DNA of 64,000 nucleotides, taken from the NCBI RefSeq assembly GCF_003672135.1, contig NC_039519.1, forward strand, positions 5,952,001 to 6,016,000. The letters are read 5' to 3'. A program made the position numbers and the translations under genes. The stretch is from Ooceraea biroi (Eukaryota > Arthropoda > Insecta > Hymenoptera > Formicidae). The notes under the pieces are model-generated. The model had not been told where the DNA came from and ran no database searches. It worked only from the letters and a program-made list of their open reading frames with translations. The first letter of the stretch is position 1; each line of letters starts with the position of its first letter. This document shows positions 51,401 through 59,331 of this stretch, in pieces.

Positions 51401-53238
51401 GAAGTTTGAGTAATAATCTCGGCTATTTAACACTCACTGGCAAATTTTACCAGCACTGCACGACGATCGAATAGATTTGGATTAAACGACGGCCAATAGT
51501 AAAAGAGCAACTTTGCAGCTGATGCTCTCGCTGGTGCAGTACCGTAAGCGATAACGCAAAGTATATCCTTTACAACACCCGGTTTTAAGGCCATCAGACA
51601 CTCCACCAACTGACAGTGATGCGCTGAAAAAAGTCCTTTTATTTATTATTATTTTTATAAGAATTTTGGTGACAATCGACTTTATTTAATTTGAATGCTA
51701 TAATATATCGCGAAGATTTTTGCATTATTTTCTTAATTCTGTAATGTGATAATTTCCTATTTTCGATTATGTTATCTTCCGAGATATTATTGTGCACGAA
51801 TAAAATTAGACAATTTTATTTTAAACAAAAAGATTCGTAAAAGTGTGTGTGTAATTTGCGTGTGCGATAGTTTTGTTAAATAATACATTTATAAATCTTA
51901 ATATATTTTTACTTCAATAATATATGTACATATAAAATAAAATGCAATACATTCACACACACACGTAAAATACCTGCATTATTGGAATATTGAAAGACTG
52001 TCATTATAATAGCAGCGACTGATTGACTAGCTGCACTTTCATTTCCAATTTCGTCCTGCCTCTCTAAAAGTTAAAACACATAAAATATAAAACGAATGGA
52101 TTCTATCACTACCTTTCAATGATTAAATTGAAAATTGATAATGTAACTACAACTACGAGCTACTTAAGCTGAATAATATATTATAGGAATAAAGCTGTTA
52201 AATCTAATTAAATTAATAATTTCGAAACTGTGTATTAATACTAAAATATAAAATATGCATTATTCTACATTTTGTCAACCTGTTTTTCTAGTCGGCGATT
52301 CAATTTCTCGTTCAACAGAAATGCTTATTGATAAAATAATAAAATTTTCTTTTTACTCTCACTTCGTCTCTTTCTCTTATTGTTAGAAGGAGAGATAAAT
52401 TTGCTTGTCGTACAGTAAGTTCAAATAATACTTGATACAAATGTGTGTAATGAAAGAACTCACGTATAGTAAACGGTAAAATGTAAAAACAGAGATAATT
52501 CATAATTTCTTCGTGGAGCTCCATAGGGAATATCGATATCGTACTGGCAGTTAAGTACGGTAAATTGTCGATGAGGTCGTGATCGAGAAACGGCAGCATG
52601 CATGCAAGACATTGCAGCAAGGCTTTCCCGAATGCTAGAAAAGTTTGTGTTATACTTATTATATGCGTAAGACCAAAACTTGTTTAATCGCGATAAGAAA
52701 AAAGAAATAATAAAAATAAGAAATTTAAAATATTCATTTTAGTAAATATTTTTTCACACACTTTTTACTATTCACAGTAATAATAATACTTTTCGAATAA
52801 TGGTAATGTAAAATAATGGCGAACCTTGTAGACCGATGTGTATTTGCGGCACAATGTCAATCAGCTGTGTCACTGCGTTATAAAGCTGCTTGTAATCCAA
52901 ATTTGGATAAAACGCCATTCGTTCCGCATCTTTTTCCTGCGACTTGATTAAGTCGAACGGCTTTTCAGGCACATCTTTTAGTAGAGCTAAAATATTTTAT
53001 TATTGTTGTATTTTTAAATAAATTATTAACAACAGATGCACCAACTAATGTTAACATAAGTTGCTGCATTACATGAAAAAATATGCTGTACTTCCTTACA
53101 ATTTTTTCATATAATTACTTACACAGTAAAGTTTGAGAAAAATATTTCAACGTATTTGCGATGTCCAGACCAGAAGGCATGGGTTGACTCCCATAAAGTA
53201 GCCGTTGATAGTGGCCATGCAGACTGGCCAATTTTAGG
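29067..53238 (-). CDS. unc79: UNC79, NALCN sodium-leak channel auxiliary subunit (26 exons; both ends missing)
   Basis: Exons in transcript order: 53,238-53,123; 52,986-52,825; 52,634-52,464; 52,063-51,974; 51,623-51,438; 50,697-50,465; 50,344-50,061; 47,429-47,131; 46,216-46,075; 43,208-43,011; 42,922-42,657; 42,341-42,199; 42,052-41,828; 38,071-37,928; 37,277-37,160; 37,072-36,900; 36,793-36,645; 36,530-36,373; 36,163-35,982; 35,776-35,575; 35,505-35,311; 30,461-30,313; 30,215-30,094; 29,850-29,607; 29,504-29,363; 29,268-29,067. Every junction keeps frame, about 1,565 codons in total. Homology to animal UNC79 is colinear throughout (for example SGLDIANTLKYFSQTLL near the start). The protein is a long HEAT/armadillo-like scaffold that, with UNC80, supports the NALCN leak channel in neurons. 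The start codon exon was not located (the first exon begins mid-codon, with one base completing the previous codon). The last donor (GTCAGT at 29,066) is uncertain; GTAATG at 29,109 is an alternative. Confidence 0.93.
30962..34820 (+). mobile_element. Array of chimeric Tc/mariner-like units (4) capped by a family B element
   Basis: Units are 30,962-31,701, 31,706-32,446, 32,451-33,190, 33,195-33,937 and 33,942-34,820, each separated by TATA. The first four start with the family B end CAGGGTGTTTCCTCTAACTG but finish with the family A end CCCGGGACACCCTG seen at 9,577. They are chimeras. The last unit has cognate B ends on both sides. On the + strand the last unit encodes an intact transposase C-terminus (SPDLTPLDFFLWGHLKHEVY through IRKCIEVNGDHFEHL and a stop). 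The chimeras have SPDLTPLDFYLWGTLKNKVY, then switch to family A near LEDLKQR and lose frame in most copies. The array fills most of a unc79 intron, antisense to the gene. Confidence 0.85.
33942..34820 (+). mobile_element. Family B Tc/mariner-like deletion derivative with matching TIRs
   Basis: The inverted ends CAGGGTGTTTCCTCTAA... and ...TTAGAGGAAACACCCTG extend inward for more than 200 bp (TTCGATTCAAAGAGACTAGT against its complement near 34,720; AACATATTCTGTATGGTTGA near 34,578). The only coding remnant is the C-terminal part of a DDE transposase around 34,230-34,488 (WPARSPDLTPLDFFLWG). The N-terminal DNA-binding part and the first catalytic residues are absent, so it is non-autonomous. 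Confidence 0.8.
35311..38071 (-). CDS. unc79: UNC79 block 3 (exons 14-21 of those seen)
   Basis: Two exons of low-complexity acidic or threonine-rich sequence (38,071-37,928; 37,277-37,160) precede the conserved helical repeats: KFRFTIEELPEQLQYIHKLL, MMTIDKPDILYYMLQCLNVL, CLYGDAFSTAVKDHQGF, LWELLNAEHSHIAQVTVPLL, LPCGTDTFWRLV, RVTLIARFMDS, CLETQFDSVIVDRP, LTWEFFLNRFDTLFLEAQ. These align in order with human UNC79. The last exon, 35,505-35,311, is Ser/Ala-rich and ends with a phase-1 GTACGT donor before the transposon-filled intron to 30,461. Confidence 0.92.
38249..39547 (-). mobile_element. Full-length but disrupted mariner element (mellifera-type)
   Basis: 1,299 bp between TA dinucleotides (38,247-38,248 and 39,548-39,549). 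Inverted ends are TTGGGTTGGCCAAAAAGTAA and TTACTTTTTGGCCAACCCAA. The minus-strand ORF 39,424-38,825 encodes the N-terminal helix-turn-helix region (FRKGKNAVQAHKKLSDVYGE; TTREIAENLNVSKSSVENHL) up to the first catalytic aspartate in ITGDE. The C-terminal third, with YSPDPAPSDYH (last D of DD34D), is in another frame at 38,573-38,325. The middle is broken by stops or frameshifts, so no active transposase is expected. Confidence 0.92.
39555..40178 (-). pseudogene. Truncated mariner transposase ORF, DNA-binding half only (unit 1)
   Basis: 207 codons: the mariner N-terminal HTH domain complete, the first catalytic D region (ITGDE), then a switch into spacer-encoded sequence (HRMLANSIALFFIYF...RRARNN) and a stop. 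It lacks the second and third catalytic aspartates, so it could bind ends but not cut. It lies in the sense direction within a unc79 intron. Openness may only reflect recent duplication. Confidence 0.75.
40309..40932 (-). pseudogene. Truncated mariner transposase ORF (unit 2)
   Basis: Same 207-codon structure as the preceding unit. Differs by a few substitutions (for example KAPIDSNRRLMTREI instead of KALMDSNRRLTTREI). Confidence 0.75.
41061..41684 (-). pseudogene. Truncated mariner transposase ORF (unit 3)
   Basis: Same structure. Shares the PIDSNRRLMTREI variant with unit 2 and has ENDRFLRRM where units 1-2 have ENDPVLKRM. The full-length element has ENDPFLRRM there, so the copies are mosaic. 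Confidence 0.75.
41828..47429 (-). CDS. unc79: UNC79 block 2 (exons 8-13 of those seen)
   Basis: Exon 47,429-47,131 has the conserved GRYGVWLLVGLCTPNKDTP and FHWFHVTAY; 46,216-46,075 has CLLPHPMDYVRVGGH; 43,208-43,011 has LFCLIPYEVI and PHWMEAVVNDVPEHEL; 42,922-42,657 has VQEQALNWLQTL and SIFSDGV; 42,341-42,199 has LSCCILMLDILLKQ; 42,052-41,828 has MELQNVDKHTG and a second Cys-rich patch, CHVCDTSDTECSYC. The long disordered insertion present in vertebrates before the LMFDLLLKQ motif is much shorter here. The donor of the last exon (GTAAAG from 41,827) lies only about 20 bp from the end of the mariner array at 41,805. Confidence 0.92.
43308..45930. mobile_element. Composite TIR element with internal 551-bp tandem units and TTAGG motifs
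   Basis: Terminal inverted repeats of about 200 bp start GGTAATTATGTACTTTAACG and end with the inverse at 45,930. The sequence GCCTTT occurs just outside both ends and may be part of a target duplication (two extra bases on the right). Next to the left end is a palindrome (about 43,560-44,080) with a G-rich block, CGGGGGGAGGGGC. Then units of about 551 bp repeat from 44,160, 44,712 and 45,263, each starting ATCCGGAATCCGTG. No coding capacity. It occupies about 92% of a unc79 intron. Confidence 0.8.
44309..44336. repeat. Interstitial TTAGG telomere-like motif (1 of 3)
   Basis: AACCTAACC followed by AGGTTAGGTTAGGTTAGGTC: three to four TTAGG units with an adjacent inverted CCTAA pair. TTAGG is the ancestral arthropod telomere repeat. 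Repeated at about 44,861-44,888 and 45,411-45,440 because it lies inside the 551-bp unit. Confidence 0.85.
47464..49231 (-). mobile_element. TTAA-flanked TIR element with internal array (copy 4, 3 units)
   Basis: TTAA lies at 47,460-47,463 and 49,232-49,235. The left end is GGGGGGAACCTGCTTTAGAA. Three units near 47,625, 48,158 and 48,695 all read GTCGTCCTGGAGGCATTGTA, lacking a 16-base piece (around TCTTAGTGCAGCCGGC) that copies 1 and 3 have. Orientation minus. Inside the 2.6-kb GC-AG intron of unc79. Confidence 0.88.
49236..50007. mobile_element. Two adjacent members of a second TTAA-flanked MITE family
   Basis: The first member, 49,236-49,551, runs from GGGGATCCTGGAGTGGCC to ...CCAGCATCCCC between TTAAs. 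The second, 49,561-50,007, runs from GGCGATCCTGGAGTCGTC to ...GACTCCAGGATCCCC between TTAAs. Shared internal sequences are ATTACCGGCGGAATCGGTGA and GAATTCACAGAATGAAAA. The left TTAA is the same one that ends the preceding TTAA element. No coding capacity. Confidence 0.8.
50061..53238 (-). CDS. unc79: UNC79 N-terminal block (exons 1-7 of those seen), with Cys-rich region
   Basis: Encodes the helical N-terminus (ANTLKYFSQTLL; YPNLDYKQLYNAVTQLIDIV; LPFLDHDLIDNLPY) followed by a Cys/His-rich stretch in exons 50,697-50,465 and 50,344-50,061: CQRDNCPNAG, PPPLYLCIECANEIC, NCKGI, CFSSEC and RYCQACHNHRH. The spacing of these CxxC pairs matches vertebrate UNC79 and looks like a metal-binding module (inference). 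A lysine-rich insert (KDKQKEPKEQKEED) separates the Cys clusters. The last exon of the block ends at a GC donor (AG then GCAAGC at 50,060), a GC-AG intron. The intron between 51,438 and 50,697 carries a MITE. Confidence 0.92.
50747..51326. mobile_element. MITE with TIRs over 100 bp and a nested inner inverted repeat
   Basis: Ends CAGGGTGTTTCCTAAGTAAG and its inverse are flanked by TA. The inverted repeat continues through AAGGTCATATAAAC and CTAAACTGCTTTGTTTTCCA. Inside, a second inverted repeat pairs GATAGCGTGCTTTTGCAGTA (about 51,038) with TACTGCAAAAGCACGCTATC (about 51,169), enclosing GC-rich DNA. No ORF of note. It lies in a unc79 intron. Confidence 0.88.
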
Positions 53239-54435
53239 CTGTCTAAAATTCAAAAATTTCCACAAAAATACTATCTTTATATTTTTATATTCGACAACAC
53301 GTTTATCAAATATTGCACGTTATTCGATACATGAAATAAACGTATGATCAAATATACAATTTTATTATATATATAATTAGTTTAAATTATATACATTATT
53401 ATATATATAATTTAAACTAAATATGGTAAACATAAAAATGTACACGAACATAAGTTATCGTACACAGATCTAATTATCAAACAAATAGAAGGTAATTACA
53501 TCCTGCAAATCTAGTTCCCATCGTGTAAAGCAGTTCAATTAAACGGCTCACTTTCACGCTGTACACAAATGTAAATACTTTCGGTCGCGATCATTCTGCT
53601 GCAACTCTAATGAAAATGTTTTAACTATAGGTAAGGCGTCAACTTGAGGATTAATCGGCAAGAATCATCGTCGAATGACAACATCTCTAGCGGTTTTCTG
53701 ATAAATGCGGATTTACGCGGACTCGCGACAGAAGCCACCCGAGACACGCGAGGATGAACGAGGAAACGAGGATATGCGCACGTTACGTATTGATCCGTAC
53801 AGCTGGGGAAGATGTGCGATGCTGCGCGTTGATACCTTTCTCATTAACTCATTCGCGGTATTCAATGATTGTAAGATGGCGTAGGAATAATAAAATTAAA
53901 TCCACTTTGACAATTAAGAAATTACAAAAATACCTCCCCCCCCCTCCCTCTCTCTCTCTCTCTCTCAGTATGTTAAAGATATATTGGAAAATAAGGCCGG
54001 TAATCAAGTCCGTTTTATATTAAGATCGCCCTAATGATTTAAAGATGTATTTAGTCAGACAAATGTATTAATATCTAAAAGATATAGAGACTATCTCGTT
54101 ACATAAGAACGGATTATAAATATCGTCCTAAAACTCACTTTTAGAGCGCGAATCTCTACTTCGTCTTTTAGTGGAGATTCAAACCCATTTAGCCGAGACT
54201 CGAACCTTATTTCTCGCTTAGCGAAGATTCGAACCTGTCCGGGCAAGATTCCCGTCTAGAGAGAGAGAGAGAGAAAGAGCGAAGACCTGAAGCCTCTTTT
54301 CTCCTTGAGAGCGTGCGATACATGTTCATGCATAATATGGCCACGGCGAGGGTTCGATTGGATAAGATGGAAGAAAATGGCATGCGAGGAGTTATTAAAT
54401 TTTAGTGAGATGTTTATTTGCTCCATTTGCGTAGG
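53239..54435. promoter_or_regulatory. Divergent intergenic region between unc79 and the UBTD gene
   Basis: About 1.2 kb separates the first recognised unc79 coding exon (-) from the UBTD start codon (+). The unc79 start exon and both promoters must be here or beyond, but I could not place them. It contains a C-tract plus (TC)n run at 53,934-53,966, a short (GA)n at about 54,258, and three GA(T/C)TC(A/G)AACC direct repeats (54,176-54,235). Confidence 0.5.
53934..53966. repeat. Poly-C / (TC)n microsatellite
   Basis: A run of C followed by about ten TC dinucleotides. Confidence 0.9.
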
Positions 54436-55987
54436 ATGGGAGGCTGCATAGGTATAACTAGGGCAAGAAATGCCTCGATTAACGATACGTCGGAAAACTC
54501 AACGAGAACCAATTCAGGTAAGATCAAAATCTGTCGTAAAAAAGCATCGAGCATCAACTAACCTTGAAAAATCATTCCGACTTTATTTTGGTCTTTATAT
54601 CTAAAATACACGTTATCTGTTAAGTGCATGCGCTTTTATCTCGACTCGATTTCGTGCGAGATCTGCGGAAAGTTAAGTTCAATATATAACGTCCTGATAA
54701 CACAATATTGGATATATGCAAATTACATGGAATATATGCTTGATATTTGTACAAACTTTTTGACGCTTTTAATATAACAATATTCTCTATATAGAAAATT
54801 CCATTTGTAAAAGTGAGATTTGTTTAAATTATGTTACTGGCAAAATAATTTTGAAGTGCATGTAAGCGCACAGTCATACGACTGATCGAATAACATGAAA
54901 AACGTCTAGAAAATTGGTGAATAACTGAAACATCTTTCATATATCTCTACAATTTCTTACAATTTTTCCATTGTTTTATGATACAAGTTGAATTATAATA
55001 AATATATGATAAATGATTATAATAAGAAATAAGCTTCTTTTGTGTTGAATTTTTCAAAAGTATAATCCTTTTCTTAGTATTGTGCGTTATTACTTATCAA
55101 AGATGAAGATGTATATTAAACCAAATCGATATTGGAAGCCTAGATACATTGCCATAAAAAAAGCTAAATTAATCCATCTTCATATGTATTTGCATGTAGG
55201 AAATTCAAGAAGAAATCATCTCTTGTGTCACGAGGTAATCAGATGGAAATCGGATGTACCTCTAACCGAGGGTCAGCTAAGGAGCAAGCGAGATGAGTTT
55301 TGGGACACTGCGCCAGCGTTTGATGGTCGCAAAGAAATTTGGGATGCGTTGAGGGCAGGCGCGACCGCGGCGGAAGCGCAGGATTATCAGTTGGCACAAG
55401 CCATATTGGACGGAGCTAATATTTCTGTACCAAATGGATTCTTAACGGAATGTTACGATGAGTTGGGAACGCGTTATCAAGTACCTATTTATTGTTTGTC
55501 CTACCCGATTAATATCGTAAAAGAAGACAGCGGAAGGGACTCTCCCGCTGATTGTTCAGGTATGAAGACTTCAGTTAAACAAAAGTTTTAATATAAATTT
55601 GTTTTATTATTGTCACGACAATTTTCCATAGAACCAGTCGACGAAGGAACAGAGCAAACTTTGAAACTTAGACTATCGACCACTCTAGGAGAGGTGAAAC
55701 TACCCGTTTATAGCAATGACACGATTGGTATTGCCAAGAAAAAATTACAGGTTCGTACAGGGTTGATCGTGCACGTAATTGTGTGACAATTTGAAATTTT
55801 CTTTACTCTGATGTAACGTTCGCAGAGCCAGGAAGGTCTGGAACCGTCACGTCAGAGGTGGTTCTTCGGTGGCAAATTGCTGGGCGATAAAATGCACATA
55901 GAGGAAGCGAAGGTACAACCAGGTTATGTGATACAAGTGATCGTGAATCCGGAGAAAACGGATAACAGCCCCGTGAGAGCTAGTTGA
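54436..55987 (+). CDS. UBTD: Ubiquitin domain-containing protein (UBTD1/2 family)
   Basis: Exons are 54,436-54,517, 55,200-55,559, 55,632-55,750 and 55,826-55,987. Phases agree and give 240 aa; human UBTD1 and UBTD2 have 227 and 234. The start is set by MGGCIG, matching the family N-terminus MGGCVG, an N-myristoylation and likely palmitoylation signal. Exon 2 carries the conserved UBTD N-terminal domain (RSKRDEFWDTAPAF, GRKEIWDALRAGATAAEAQD, LTECYDELGTRYQVPIYCL). Exons 3-4 encode the ubiquitin-like fold (LKLRLSTTLGEVKLPVYSND; RQRWFFGGKLLGDKM; GYVIQVIVNPE). The UBTD family is known to contact ubiquitin E2/E3 machinery; the specific partner here is inference. An ORF beginning at 55,082 is not a start; it reads through the first intron. 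The gene is complete and undisrupted. Confidence 0.95.
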
Positions 55988-58486
55988 ACTTGTGCACCGG
56001 CATGACGAAAGTACGTCATGTACAATAAGAAATCAATAATAGGCATATTTCTACGCTTGTTAACAAAAACCTTGTTAACTTATATACTGAAGTAAGGATA
56101 TCATATTTTTTAATTTTGTATCACAATTATCATGCGATATCATCACACGGAATGACCGATCATTTTAGGATAAATTGGACATAACAATATACTTGAATTA
56201 GAGATTTCTCTATTTAACAAAAAATCGCCAACTAAGTGCAATCAGTTTTCCTCATGTTATTAAATATTTACATATTTATCCAATACATTGTATGTATTGT
56301 AAACAATTTGTGTAGGGAAAACACTCTTTTTTTTAAGAGAAAGCTAATTATAAAATGGAAACTAGTATCTTTATTAATTTGGTTTCTTTCAATTTCATGT
56401 AATTTCTGCGACAAGAAAATTTACTGAAATACACGATTTGTTTATATTGTTGCGCAATATGTGTGCCTTGTGTACTATTTTTCGTAACGTCGCCATAATG
56501 TGGAGGAGTTCACAATTCTGCGGTATCAAAATTTTTTGTTACAATTGTAAATGTCACTATATATATAAAGAGATGGAATATCGAATTATATATTAAAGCA
56601 AAACGGCCATTTATGTGATAATGTTTTATAATAGGATATCTACATAATGTACACACACATAGGATACTTTCTCTGGTTTTTGCGAAACAAGAAATAATTC
56701 TGGGATGAATTCTGATCCCGTTTGCGTTATGTCCCATTGTCCTCTCTCCACAAATAAAATCATGCATGATACATGAAGGGAATATCAATATTTGCTGGAC
56801 AACAGTGGAAAAAGATAAAATAATACTCATGCACGAAGTATATACCTAGGGATTGTGTAATAGTCTACGTTTTATTTGCAACTGCTCTCATTTCTCTTAT
56901 TTCTTCGTAATTTTTATCGTGTGGGTACCTCTGATTCTTAGTACTATATTCTTCGCCAAACTAACATTTCCGTACCGACACACCGCGATTGTCCTACTAA
57001 TATTACGTTAGTAAAATAATTCTAAATTATTGTCGTCATATCTTCTATTTCTATTATTTAGTTATTACATACTCTCGTAAAGGCATAAATATAAATTCAT
57101 ACAGACCTAGTATTACTTTATAAGCATAATTATACGAGATATTAAATACGACTTTGACAGCTGAATTTCATTTCGAGTGAACTACGATAATAAAAGACCA
57201 GGAGTATATATATTTGCACTTGTGTTAAATGAACAGAATTATAATTTTTATATCTAAGAAGATTGCTACGGTGCAGTTATATACACTATACGTAAGTGTA
57301 TACATATTGTGTATAATTGCACATAGCAATCTGTCGCATATAAAATTTATATTTTTGTTTATTTGAGATAGGTAAAATATATACATTGTATATCTGGTGC
57401 AATGATGAACTTTGATTACTGCTATCTCATTTGATTTATATAGATATACATAATAATTTAAATATGTATATATATATACTAGGTACAAGTTTTCAAAGAA
57501 GTGCTTTGCATCGAACAAATCAATAATTATTATTATTGAATAAGGAAATACGTTCACGATGCTTTTGTATTTTACATATGTATACGTATCATTTAAATGT
57601 GCGTATAAAGGATATACACTGCCTAGTCTTGACTAGTTTAACAAAATTTCGGAAATTTATTCTGCAGGGAAAGAAACAGAGGAAACCTAATGTTTGAAAA
57701 AAGATTAATGATTGCGGGGGTATTACAATTAATAAGATTGCATTTACATGCATATTAATATGTAGCGTTAACTACTAAGCACTGTTCGTTGCAAATGAGT
57801 CACAACAGTATGATGCTAACAAAAATTTTTTATTAAACTAATGTTAAGCCTACCGGATACTTTGCGACCATTTTAAAGATGTTCAAGTAACGAGGGAAAG
57901 AATGAATAACGGCTTTTACATTTAACTTGAGCGGAACTTGGTGATTACTACATACCACATTTCTTTCATCAAAAAGACATAATACACAAGCACATAGTGA
58001 CAGCTCAAAACAATATTAATAAGATTTGTAGATTACGTAATTTACATATATTTGTATTTATAGATTATGTCTAATATAATGATTAGTATAAATTTGATCG
58101 TTTCGATCATACTTTCGTTCGTATGTAGTATTCTACATGATATCACATACAGATGCATACAGATTTATTAATACTAATGCTCAGTTTAATATTAAGCAAA
58201 CGTGCGAGTGTGTGCGTGTGCGTGTGTGTCGCAAAATAGAAAAATATATACGTTTATGTAAATAAACCTTGTTACAATAATGAGAGACGTAATTATAACC
58301 ATTTGATAAAAATTGGTACTTAATGATGTTATATTGGACCAAAATGCATGGAAAGCACGTTTTGAAATCAAACAATTGGCGATAATAGAATAACTGCCCT
58401 ACGTCAAGAATACTAATTCTGAAGAGTTCGACTAAATAATAATTATACTTAAGGACATAGAGTATCACACTTATACATATAAGCGT

Positions 58487-58528
<42 letters not shown>

Positions 58529-58999
58529 AAAATGATAAATAATACTAACAAGACCACTGATTTTGGTTGTGGTTTAACATTATGTGAAATATGTGTTGCA
58601 TATATTTCGCGTTAATTAATAATTTTTAAAATCGCGTTTCATGTAAAAACAGAAATTAATTTTGATTATATAATGAAATATAGAAGATGATTATTTCATG
58701 TTACATGTATTTAATAATGTATTTAAAAAATACATATGTTGAGAAAAAAATGTATATATTATAGTTCCTAAGTTTAAGTACTAATCATTACGACACGTAT
58801 TATATAATATAAAGTATTGTAAAATAAAGTATGAAAATGTTGCGAAACCATTGGAGAGCTCTATATATTTTAATACGTAATTTGTTACATAGGTAATAAT
58901 TATGTGGCACGAGCATAAATAAGAGAGATGGCACATTAATAAATAACCTTTTTTATTACATAGAAATATGTGAAAATATAATGTTATAAGTCTAATTAA
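55988..58999. other. AT-rich intergenic region between two convergent genes
   Basis: Holds the UBTD 3' UTR and the COX15 downstream flank. No other gene recognised; the ORFs here are low-complexity I/Y/F-rich products of AT-rich DNA. Includes a (TA)n tract. Confidence 0.55.
58491..58525. repeat. (TA)n microsatellite
   Basis: About 17 TA dinucleotides. Confidence 0.95.
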
Positions 59000-59000
59000 T

Positions 59001-59030
59001 TTTATTGCGTACTTTTTCAAGGACTTTATT
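59001..59030 (-). terminator. Polyadenylation signals of COX15
   Basis: On the minus strand AATAAA occurs at 59,030-59,025, overlapping the TAA stop codon, and again at 59,006-59,001. Either could define the 3' end; the 3' UTR would be very short. Confidence 0.6.
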
Positions 59031-59280
59031 TAACAAACTTTCCTATATGTCTCAATTCGTGGCACAGCCAAATTATGCTGCTCAAAAGTATAAGACTGCC
59101 CGATTGGTGAGATGCGGCCAGCGTTACCGGGACGTGGGTCAATAAAGTTGAGATGCCTAAGAGTACTTGGAGGTAACCAGCACAAAGTACCGCGAGCATT
59201 GCCTGTCTCCCCCGACCAGGAAGTTTATGCTTCCGGGACACGAGGGCCAACCAAGTTATTAGCGCCAGGGTGCTGATTCC
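59026..59280 (-). CDS. COX15: COX15, heme A synthase, last coding exon
   Basis: The acceptor TTATTTGCAG precedes GGAATCAGCACC at 59,280; the frame runs 84 codons to TAA at 59,026. Residues match the C-terminal membrane region of mitochondrial heme A synthase: QVLLGISTLLTHVPVTLAASH followed by QSGSLILLSSIIWLCHELRH. HVPVTLAASHQ contains the conserved haem-ligand histidine region. COX15 oxidises heme O to heme A in the inner mitochondrial membrane for cytochrome c oxidase. Upstream exons lie beyond the window, past the TTAA array inserted in this intron. The longer ORF to 59,427 runs through the acceptor into the transposon and is not coding. Confidence 0.9.
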   Translation of the reverse strand, partial: GISTLALITWLALVSRKHKLPGRGRQAMLAVLCAGYLQVLLGISTLLTHVPVTLAASHQSGSLILLSSIIWLCHELRHIGKFVK

Positions 59281-59331
59281 CTGCAAATAATATGCGCGTG
59301 AACAAATATAAGATATCGATCGATATGTTAA

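Noticed and set aside
54174..54252. A tRNA gene on the minus strand
   Set aside because: B-box-like motifs are present, but no A box at the right spacing and no cloverleaf arms could be drawn.
55082..55591. 169-aa ORF as the full UBTD start
   Set aside because: Family homology starts only after the acceptor at 55,199. The true start MGGC is in the exon at 54,436.
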